9,528 nt of DNA, taken from positions 21,530 through 31,057 of the forward strand of contig DBXF01000043.1 in the NCBI GenBank assembly GCA_002309295.1. Direction: 5' to 3'. Source of the stretch: Bacteroidales bacterium UBA1219. Its GTDB lineage: Bacteria > Bacteroidota > Bacteroidia > Bacteroidales > P3. Position numbers and translations under genes: made by a program. The notes under the pieces are model-generated. The model was not told the origin of the DNA. It saw only the letters and a program-made list of their open reading frames with translations, and made no database searches. This document shows positions 1 through 6,135 of this stretch, piece by piece; the stretch's first letter is position 1; each line of letters begins with the position of its first letter.

Positions 1-504
1 TAATTGTTGAATTGTTGGCATTTCTTACTTTTTATTATATTTTTCTGTTGTTTTTTATACTTTTCTACCCAATTTTGGGACTGCAAAAATACGACTTTTT
101 TCTGGATTGACAAAGACAGCTCCGTTTATACTCTGTTAAATAAAGTTAAAATCTTTCGGGCGCATTGGAATACAAAGTGTTACAAAATTCATTTTTTTGT
201 AACTTACTGAAAATATTTTTTATTTTTGGGGGAAATTTGTGGTTTTTCAGGTCGGTTCTGGGCGATTTATCAACATTTTGATGTTTATTTTCAACATTTT
301 TTTCGCCAAAAACGCCCTTTTTTCGGAAAAACGCAGTTAATAGTATGGTTTTCAAACGATTGACATAGTATTTTTCCTAGGATAATTTATGTCTTTTGCT
401 TCCTGTTCGCTGGCGGCTCGCGAAGTTTTTGTATATATTGTAGATCAAATCATAGTTTCGATGGGAGAAAAATAGTCAATAAGAAAGTCATTATATTATG
501 TGCC
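1..504. other. AT-rich non-coding stretch left of the retron operon
   Basis: I see no convincing gene here. Two short open frames (4-210 on + and 146-355 on -) have the amino-acid composition of translated AT-rich spacer; the second starts with TTG. The stretch holds a minus-strand promoter at 84-114 and two ten-base direct repeats of TCAACATTTT at 270-279 and 291-300. The span 356-504 is the 3' flank of the retron operon. It contains a weak 5-bp hairpin (406-410 with 420-424) followed by T's on the + strand only, so it is not a clear terminator for the minus-strand operon. Confidence 0.6.
84..114 (-). promoter_or_regulatory. Bacteroidota-type promoter firing out of the left edge
   Basis: On the minus strand a TTTG -33 box (111-114) is followed after exactly 19 bases by TATTTTTG (84-91), which fits the Bacteroidota primary sigma factor consensus TTTG-N19/20-TAnnTTTG. 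Transcription would start near 78 and run leftwards into a gene not included in this window. Confidence 0.65.
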
Positions 505-3078
505 CTAGGTATTATGCAGATTTCTAACAACCACAACGCCATCAGTACCAACTGCAAGCAACCGTTTTTCATCTTGAGAAAAAGCGGCTGAAGCAACGCA
601 ACCAGCACGACTAGCTACGCCTTCTATTCCATCTCCAAAATCATTATACTGTTCTACACATTTTTCAAAATCACTCACTTTATGTATAAATATGTTCCCT
701 GAGGGCTGATGCCCCCATAGACCATCTGGGTGGTGGGTATAATCTATATAATTTTGATCTGAAAGAGCTATATAATTACCCGAAGGACTAAAACATAATA
801 AACTTTTACCTTCTGCAATTTTTCTTTCTTCATAATTAGATTCAGCAGTTGACAAATAAGCATTCGCACGACTATCATAATATGCAACATCACCTTTCTT
901 ACTAAACATAGCCATCCACACAGCATATAAATCATCGTCTTTATCACTACGTATTATTTCTTTATTATTCTCCAAATCATACAACACAAAAACTCCTTCT
1001 AAAGCATGTCTAAAATCATCCTCTTTCATTTTTGCACCGAACGCAAGAAATCGAGAGTCATACGAAAATGCTACATAATTCAAAAACCAAACACTACGCC
1101 CAATCAGTATTTTATGATTTATTGAAGGCCCAACACCTTTATCCCTATATATAACAAATCCATTAGAATCAATAAAAAGAGACGTAAATTGTTCTTTGTC
1201 ATTCAAATAATACTCCATCGTATTAGAAACATTTTTTTGAATCATAATCTTTTCAGCATCAGACTCATAACCCTTGCAATTTTCAAGAATATGGTATGAT
1301 AATTTGTCAATCCCATATCTTTGCATTAAAGACTTACGTTCTTCTATTTTCTTTTTTTTCTCATTTTCATCATCAGAGTATGTAAAATCATACTTCTTCC
1401 GTATTTCACAGTATTCATCAAATGTTATTTCCTTGTCTAATAATCTATCATAATATACAACCTTGAAATTATTATCGGCTTCCCATTTACCGTCAGGACT
1501 TACAAATGAGTACTTCAATATATCTCTTGGTTCTATCCTCTCTAATGTTATAGGGTCTCGCCAAACCGGAAGCCTTCCATCAAAAGAATTCATGTCTAAC
1601 TCAAAATTGTATCCATTCACACCACAGTTTCTCGAAACAGTTGAGCCATCAACTTCAAAAGAAGTCTTATCTAAATCTTCAAAACCGAAAATGTCAAGTT
1701 GTTTATTTAGTCTATTAAAAACTGCGACCTTACTATCACTTGTAAAAAACGCATTTGAATAATTTGAGCTGTCATATAAAGCCTCAAATATCTGGACACG
1801 TGAATTGTCCGACAGGTTTCTTAAGTATATATTATTATCTTCTTTTGTTACAAATAGTTTACCTTTATCTGATTGAGATATAATATTCTCTCCTTCATTC
1901 AAATCTATTATTTTGCACCCATCATTCTTCACTTCACCATCTGCCTCAGAATCAGACTGTTGAACAAAAACAGCATTATTAAAATCCAATTCATTGTTTA
2001 ATTCCCCTTCCAATTCAAAAGAAAAGCTCATAGCATTTTTAAATGGTGTCCAAGGATCATTATCAATAATTAAACGGCCCCTTAAAAGCATCATTTTCTC
2101 TTTGCGTTTATAATACGAAGTCATTTCATCGAACACAAATCTATTTATAAACCATCTTTTAATAGAGTATTGTTTTAACAAAGGATAGTGTTCTTTATAA
2201 AAATCATCGAATTTGTCAAGCAAGCTATTGAAAAAAACATTTTCAACACCCATCCAATTAGATATCATATATGGCAACTTTAATTTGGTTTGATTAATAA
2301 CATATTTTTCACCGTTACCCAAACCAAATAATTGATACTCATATTGTTTATAGCCTTCACTAACACATTTCAGCAAATAATTATTATATAGTAAATAATG
2401 ACTTCCTATATATCCAGTTTCTTCAATGACAATAATATTCTGAGAATAAAGATTCATCCTATAAAGGCGGTTATCATCTTTAACAAAATAAAAATTATTC
2501 GCAAATAAAGAATACTGACCAGAGAAACATACAATCTCCTTCTTGATAAGGAAATCAAAAACGCTAACATTTCCATCATCTTTTTTATATATTACAACAT
2601 GATTGCAACAAAAAATATGGTTAGAATATCTGAATAACACCTCACCTTTTTTAGCATCATATATAGAATAATCTCCTTTCGTTTTAAAAACAAAATACCT
2701 TGTTTCTCTAATACCCTTTGTTTCATATAATATTTCTTCTGGCGAAAAATTGAATTCCACTCTTTCCTCTCCAGTCTCTCTATTTTGCACATACATTCTA
2801 TCTTTTGTAAGCAAGAAAATCCATGGATTCTCATCAAAAACAAAAGCCTTTTTGATACTACTTCCGCCAAGTTTTATCGCATCCTCTATAAAAACCGTCT
2901 CCTCTTGATCCCCTGACACGAAGACATGTTTACCCGCGCTCAGACGCAAGCTAAGTTCATCGGCAAATCGGTAATCTTTACCTGTTACGATATCGGAGAC
3001 ATTTATAGTACCATTATATTTAAGAACAATATCATTATTCAGATATGCGTGGTGTGTATTAATTGTAAATCTATCCAT
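505..3078 (-). CDS. large beta-propeller/WD40-like protein, third gene of the retron operon
   Basis: I do not recognise a named family. The protein of about 857 residues is dominated by short beta-rich segments typical of propeller blades. The clearest lie in the C-terminal third: LLCFSPSGNYIALSD, VAFSYDSRFLAFGA and the terminal AAFSQDEKRLLAVGTDG-VVVVRNL have the WD40-like pattern of a hydrophobic strand, S-x-D/S-G/S, a second strand and a final 'hydrophobic-x-D/N-L' strand. N-terminal segments (about residues 40-260) also look like propeller blades, and a charged, helical insert lies at about 290-370. There is no signal peptide, transmembrane helix or recognisable catalytic motif. The frame extends to a TTG at 3102, but I prefer the ATG at 3078 (MDRFTIN). 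It begins 35 bp after the preceding gene and is AT-rich like the rest of the operon. A role as scaffold, sensor or specificity subunit is inference. Confidence 0.8.
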   Translation of the reverse strand: MDRFTINTHHAYLNNDIVLKYNGTINVSDIVTGKDYRFADELSLRLSAGKHVFVSGDQEETVFIEDAIKLGGSSIKKAFVFDENPWIFLLTKDRMYVQNRETGEERVEFNFSPEEILYETKGIRETRYFVFKTKGDYSIYDAKKGEVLFRYSNHIFCCNHVVIYKKDDGNVSVFDFLIKKEIVCFSGQYSLFANNFYFVKDDNRLYRMNLYSQNIIVIEETGYIGSHYLLYNNYLLKCVSEGYKQYEYQLFGLGNGEKYVINQTKLKLPYMISNWMGVENVFFNSLLDKFDDFYKEHYPLLKQYSIKRWFINRFVFDEMTSYYKRKEKMMLLRGRLIIDNDPWTPFKNAMSFSFELEGELNNELDFNNAVFVQQSDSEADGEVKNDGCKIIDLNEGENIISQSDKGKLFVTKEDNNIYLRNLSDNSRVQIFEALYDSSNYSNAFFTSDSKVAVFNRLNKQLDIFGFEDLDKTSFEVDGSTVSRNCGVNGYNFELDMNSFDGRLPVWRDPITLERIEPRDILKYSFVSPDGKWEADNNFKVVYYDRLLDKEITFDEYCEIRKKYDFTYSDDENEKKKKIEERKSLMQRYGIDKLSYHILENCKGYESDAEKIMIQKNVSNTMEYYLNDKEQFTSLFIDSNGFVIYRDKGVGPSINHKILIGRSVWFLNYVAFSYDSRFLAFGAKMKEDDFRHALEGVFVLYDLENNKEIIRSDKDDDLYAVWMAMFSKKGDVAYYDSRANAYLSTAESNYEERKIAEGKSLLCFSPSGNYIALSDQNYIDYTHHPDGLWGHQPSGNIFIHKVSDFEKCVEQYNDFGDGIEGVASRAGCVASAAFSQDEKRLLAVGTDGVVVVRNLHNT

Positions 3079-3113
3079 AATATTTTTAGTGTTTGTATGC
3101 AAATTTTCGGTTA

Positions 3114-4019
3114 TTATCTTTTTCGGGAAATTCTATTCTTATCTTCTTCGGACAATTCTATTTTTCCTTTTATATTAAGTTCCGTAACACTTATTCTAGT
3201 TTGAGTTTGAGCATATTTATACAACTCATCTAAATTCTTCAAGCCTTTGGAAACACCTTCTACGTAGAACAACAAAGTCTGCATAAACTTAAAATAATAA
3301 ATACCTTGTTGTGGTCTTATCGAATAAATCACCTCTTTTTGATTGTCACTAAGCACAGAGCCACGATGATTTAAATTTCTGAACTGATAAATAGCCTCAA
3401 AAATGTTTTTATATTCGACAAATTGATGATATTCCTGACTTATAAGTTTCCCTTGATAGCATAGGAAATATAAAATACAGTAAATTTTATCTACCGCCCA
3501 TTGTGCGGACAAATTGCTCAATGATTTTTCTGGAGCTTTTTTACCAAACAAAAGCTTTGCAATTTGATATGACGATGTTGACATGCGGTCTGAAATAGTT
3601 GGTGTTGCCCAAGAGCCATCTGCCTTTTGAAAACTTTTTACATATGCAGGATGTCCCATCAATTTAGACACAGATTCGTTCAGTTTTCCTATACTGCATA
3701 CGGAATTGGTAATACGTTCAATTTGTTGATATAGAGCTAATGAAAAGTCATCAAAAGAGTTTTTTCTATGAAAAAACTCCATTTGAACAAAATCCTCAAC
3801 AAGACCCGGGACGATTTCTTTGATTGGAAAATCTTTATAAAATTGCTCAGCTTGTTCTCGAATATTTTTCTCAATGCAATACTCATATATTTCATCTATC
3901 TTTTCACCACTACCAAACCTTCTCTCCAATTCTGCAAGGAGCCATTCATTGCCTTCTTTTCGGGCATACTGTTCAATTTTGACAATATGTTCCAATATTG
4001 CTTTCCTGTTATCGCTCAT
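3114..4019 (-). CDS. helical protein with RNLNH motif, possible HEPN-like effector, second gene of the retron operon
   Basis: This soluble, almost wholly helical protein of 301 residues has no family that I can name with certainty. Helices are suggested at about residues 90-108 (FDDFSLALYQQIERI), 172-190 (WAVDKIYCILYFLCYQG), 203-214 (KNIFEAIYQF) and 240-258 (YYFKFMQTLLFYVEG). The motif R214-N-L-N-H218 follows the third helix directly. This layout resembles HEPN ribonuclease domains, whose catalytic signature is R-N-x(3 to 5)-H, although here the R-to-H spacing is one residue shorter than the usual minimum. The frame opens at a GTG (4034), but the ATG at 4019 (MSDNRKAIL) is more likely. It lies 45 bp after the reverse transcriptase stop and 35 bp before the propeller gene, so it is probably co-transcribed with both. 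If HEPN is right, it would be the toxic RNase of the module; this is inference. Confidence 0.8.
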   Translation of the reverse strand: MSDNRKAILEHIVKIEQYARKEGNEWLLAELERRFGSGEKIDEIYEYCIEKNIREQAEQFYKDFPIKEIVPGLVEDFVQMEFFHRKNSFDDFSLALYQQIERITNSVCSIGKLNESVSKLMGHPAYVKSFQKADGSWATPTISDRMSTSSYQIAKLLFGKKAPEKSLSNLSAQWAVDKIYCILYFLCYQGKLISQEYHQFVEYKNIFEAIYQFRNLNHRGSVLSDNQKEVIYSIRPQQGIYYFKFMQTLLFYVEGVSKGLKNLDELYKYAQTQTRISVTELNIKGKIELSEEDKNRISRKR

Positions 4020-4064
4020 AATATTGTCGTGCACTACAATGTTTATGATTATGTTCTTTGTATT

Positions 4065-5369
4065 CTATTTTAATAAATTGTTCAGACCCATCAGCTCTTT
4101 CAAAAGAGCATCGTCATTTGAGATATTGCTTTGATTATCACAAACAACTTTTATCGTTTTGCTACTACAAATTTTCCCCACCAACTTTTCAAACCTCTCC
4201 GACAATCCTCTATAGGTACTATCGTCAATCCCTTTTACCATTTTCAGATAATCGAGTTTACCGGCTATTATATTCTCTATGTGATGTTGTCCCTCAATAT
4301 GTTTAGTGGGATGGTAGTGTTTGAGAAATACTTCCTGAGCCTTTTCATACCCAAATGTCTCCCAATTGTGTATAAGTGTCCGCAGTTGTTTTATGTATTT
4401 GCGAGGCACGTTGGGCTTTTCGTTTATCGTAACTCCTGTAACTTCCTGTCTATTACCACGATTAAGCAAACGCGTCTTCGCTGCATTCATCTTAAAATGT
4501 TCCTCTTCCTCAATAATGTGCTTCAGCGATTGACAAAAACGGCCTGTTTCATCAAACACATCTTCCATGCCGCTAAAAGTAATATCATCGGCATAACGTG
4601 TGTATTTCAATTTGTATGCTTTGGCCAATCTCAACAATTTCCTGTCCAACCTTTCGCAAATAAAGTTCGTTATAGTGGGCGAAGTTGGTGCGCCTTGGGG
4701 CAGTACATTGTTTCCGTCGGCATTTGTATAGCAACACAAATCGGCAACTGTACTTGCCATTTCTTGATTCAAACAAAATGGTTTTGATTGCAATCGTTTA
4801 AATACACGCCCGGATGTAATTGAAGGAAAGAAGTCTTTCAAATCAACATTGTACACATATCTCTGACGCAAATGCACCATCGCTCCATCAACGACAGAAC
4901 GATTAGGGACAAATCCTTTTGCCGCTTCACAAGGCATATAAACAGACTGAAAAACAAGATTCAGACACTTCTGGATAGTCTTAAGTCCTTTGCATGGAGC
5001 GTCAATGTTTCTAAATTCTCCTTTTTTCTTTTTGGGAATCAGAAAAGAAACATATCTCTTTTTATTATTAGCAGAATAAGTGTGATAATTAAGCTGCCGC
5101 ATAGTTATTGGCTTGGCTTTTTTTCCATAGATTTTACAAACAGCAACATTTAGCAAGCCTAGCAGATCATTTTTAGTTTCCATCTTTTTCCACAATTCTT
5201 CTATTTCAGGAACAGACTCAACAACATCCAAATCATCAAACGACCCACTACCTAATACAGTGTCACTATCATCTGGAGAGAAATCTTTGATAGATGGGAA
5301 CAATTCTCGTTTTTCTATTTTGTTATTATCTTCAGCCACAATCTTGTAGTTTCTTGTTTTGTTAGTCAA
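4065..5369 (-). CDS. retron-type reverse transcriptase
   Basis: This RNA-directed DNA polymerase should make multicopy single-stranded DNA from the msr-msd RNA encoded just upstream. Visible motifs in the 434-residue frame: GFVPNRS (152-158); GAMVH (162-166) at the place of the retron NAXXH signature, with Asn replaced by Gly; DLKDFFPSI (176-184, catalytic Asp176); LPQGAPTSP (223-231); YTRYADDITFSG (256-267, catalytic Asp261/Asp262); VTGVTINEK (310-318), the retron VTG motif; and IAGKLDYLKMVKG (368-380) in the thumb region. There is no maturase, protease or toprim fusion. About 62 residues precede the conserved core (which starts near METKNDLL, 63-70); they are acidic and Ser/Asp-rich. The frame can only start at TTG 5369, because an in-frame TGA lies three codons upstream, or further in. 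An out-of-frame ATG at 5379 lies just upstream. Confidence 0.93.
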   Translation of the reverse strand: MTNKTRNYKIVAEDNNKIEKRELFPSIKDFSPDDSDTVLGSGSFDDLDVVESVPEIEELWKKMETKNDLLGLLNVAVCKIYGKKAKPITMRQLNYHTYSANNKKRYVSFLIPKKKKGEFRNIDAPCKGLKTIQKCLNLVFQSVYMPCEAAKGFVPNRSVVDGAMVHLRQRYVYNVDLKDFFPSITSGRVFKRLQSKPFCLNQEMASTVADLCCYTNADGNNVLPQGAPTSPTITNFICERLDRKLLRLAKAYKLKYTRYADDITFSGMEDVFDETGRFCQSLKHIIEEEEHFKMNAAKTRLLNRGNRQEVTGVTINEKPNVPRKYIKQLRTLIHNWETFGYEKAQEVFLKHYHPTKHIEGQHHIENIIAGKLDYLKMVKGIDDSTYRGLSERFEKLVGKICSSKTIKVVCDNQSNISNDDALLKELMGLNNLLK

Positions 5370-5401
5370 TATTTTTCATTCGCTTGAAAAAGCCTTATCT
5401 T

Positions 5402-5418
5402 CGATTGTTATCTTTGAA
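5402..5418 (-). repeat. a2 arm of the retron RNA inverted repeat
   Basis: This is one arm of a perfect 17-bp inverted repeat whose other arm is at 5655-5671. Pairing could continue imperfectly inward (ACTTTAATT against ACTGAATT). The flanks outside the repeat show no target-site duplication, which argues against a transposon terminal repeat. Confidence 0.85.
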
Positions 5419-5654
5419 CTTTAATTACTTCAGATCGACCGGCATCGAAGCAGGAGTGTCCCAAGTTATTTTATTGTTTGTGTATTATGAGTAAGAAAAA
5501 AGTAGGAGGAGTAACTAGCTTCTTGCGAAGTGAACACGTCAACTGCATCGAACTTCGAGAACGAACTAACTTGCAAACCATGCCCTAGGCATGAGCCTGC
5601 CGATAGCAGCAGGCGAGTGCCAGTTGCAAAACAACCAGCGAGTCTAATTCAGTT

Positions 5655-5671
5655 TTCAAAGATAACAATCG
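5655..5671 (-). repeat. a1 arm of the retron RNA inverted repeat
   Basis: This is the perfect complement of 5402-5418, at the 5' end of the retron RNA. The arm also contains TATCTTTG (5657-5664 on the minus strand), an exact match to the Bacteroidota -7 box, so the pairing arm and a promoter-like element coincide; no -33 box is seen at the right distance. Confidence 0.85.
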
Positions 5672-5695
5672 TGTCAAAGGTCTCTTGCTGTTTTT

Positions 5696-5739
5696 AAAGA
5701 GCTTGTCAGCATCCGCTCTTTTTCTGTTTTGCAAAAATA
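5696..5739 (-). promoter_or_regulatory. upstream region of the retron RNA: -7 box and hairpin
   Basis: A minus-strand TATTTTTG (5732-5739) is the best -7 box for the retron operon, giving a leader of roughly 55 bases before a1. A second box, TAATTTTG (5776-5783), lies further up. Neither has a TTTG -33 box at 19-21 bases. Between the box and a1 is a 7-bp hairpin (AAAGAGC at 5696-5702 with GCTCTTT at 5715-5721, 12-nt loop). It is followed by T's on the + strand but only TTT then A's on the minus strand, so it is at best a weak terminator for the small gene upstream, or a 5' leader structure of the retron transcript. Confidence 0.45.
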
Positions 5740-5816
5740 CGATTTATTTTCGTATTATTTGCTTCTTCGTTTTTGCAAAATTACAACCGACGCACGAAAT
5801 GTATTTTCGCGCATTC

Positions 5817-6002
5817 TTAAAATCCTAAAAACGAGTAATCTCCGTCGAAACCTTCGGGCATATCGCCATACTGTCCGTCGGTAAGGGCGTCCCAAGTATC
5901 GCGCTCCCAGTCGGTATCGTCGTAGCTGTCGTAGCCATCGCAGCCATAATCTTCTTCGAAATCGTCAAATTCTGGTCCTTTTTTGTAATTGTTCATTTTC
6001 AT
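5817..6002 (-). CDS. small acidic protein of unknown function
   Basis: This soluble protein of about 61 residues is very rich in Asp, Glu, Gly, Tyr and Trp, with the core DDTDWERDTWDALTDGQYGD and a C-terminal GDYSFLGF. I recall similar small acidic proteins with an ALTDGxYGD-type tail in Bacteroidales genomes, but no function is known to me. The frame extends up to 6086, but a CAAAGATA promoter box (6037-6044) lies inside that extension, so the start must be at the ATG at 6002 or 5996 (MKMNNYKKGPEF). It follows the Fic gene in the same direction but has its own promoter, and it is the last normal-GC gene before the AT-rich retron operon. Confidence 0.7.
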   Translation of the reverse strand: MKMNNYKKGPEFDDFEEDYGCDGYDSYDDTDWERDTWDALTDGQYGDMPEGFDGDYSFLGF

Positions 6003-6036
6003 TTGTTTTGTTTGTTTCACTTCCGTTTTACGTTTG

Positions 6037-6044
6037 CAAAGATA
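6037..6044 (-). promoter_or_regulatory. -7 box of the small acidic protein gene
   Basis: TATCTTTG on the minus strand matches the Bacteroidota TAnnTTTG box and is followed by GC as in many such promoters. It lies 35 bp upstream of the ATG at 6002. No good -33 box is visible. Confidence 0.6.
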
Positions 6045-6135
6045 CGAAGACTCTGCGAAACCTATTTTCGCAATATTGTAAATCATTTTGTTTCAGTGCT
6101 ATACATTTGCAAAAAAGTCCGGTTTTCGGTTATTT

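Larger units (their letters stand above)
5402..5671 (-). ncRNA. retron msr-msd non-coding RNA
   Basis: The region is closed by a perfect 17-bp inverted repeat, CGATTGTTATCTTTGAA at 5402-5418 and its complement at 5655-5671, matching the a1/a2 pair that every retron RNA needs. Reading the minus strand from 5671, a1 is followed by ATTAGACTCGC, where G at 5644 is the likely branching guanosine (compare TTAGC in known retrons). Three compact hairpins follow, as in an msr: 5623-5635 (5 bp including a G-U pair, TTT loop), 5595-5614 (6 bp) and 5579-5593 (6 bp, 3-nt loop). Next comes a long imperfect hairpin (arms 5553-5571 and 5513-5530, about 15 pairs with G-U wobbles and two internal loops) that fits an msd, then a hairpin at 5428-5450 and a2. 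The reverse transcriptase start lies 32 bp downstream. Exact msDNA ends cannot be read from sequence. Confidence 0.85.

Noticed and set aside
146..355. 69-codon open frame on the minus strand just after the retron operon
   Set aside because: TTG start, no promoter or ribosome-binding context, and Lys/Asn/Phe-rich composition of translated AT-rich spacer; it overlaps the repeat pair at 270-300.
406..430. Hairpin TTCGC/GCGAA followed by TTTTT on the + strand as a terminator
   Set aside because: The stem is only 5 bp and the T-run is on the wrong strand; no + strand gene leads into it.
4065..5369. Reverse transcriptase of a diversity-generating retroelement or group II intron
   Set aside because: There is no maturase or endonuclease domain, no template/variable repeat pair was noticed, and the VTG and NAXXH-like motifs with an a1/a2-bounded RNA favour a retron.
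5402..5671. Inverted repeat as ends of a small non-autonomous transposon (MITE)
   Set aside because: No target-site duplication flanks the arms, the interior folds like a retron RNA, and an RT gene starts 32 bp away.
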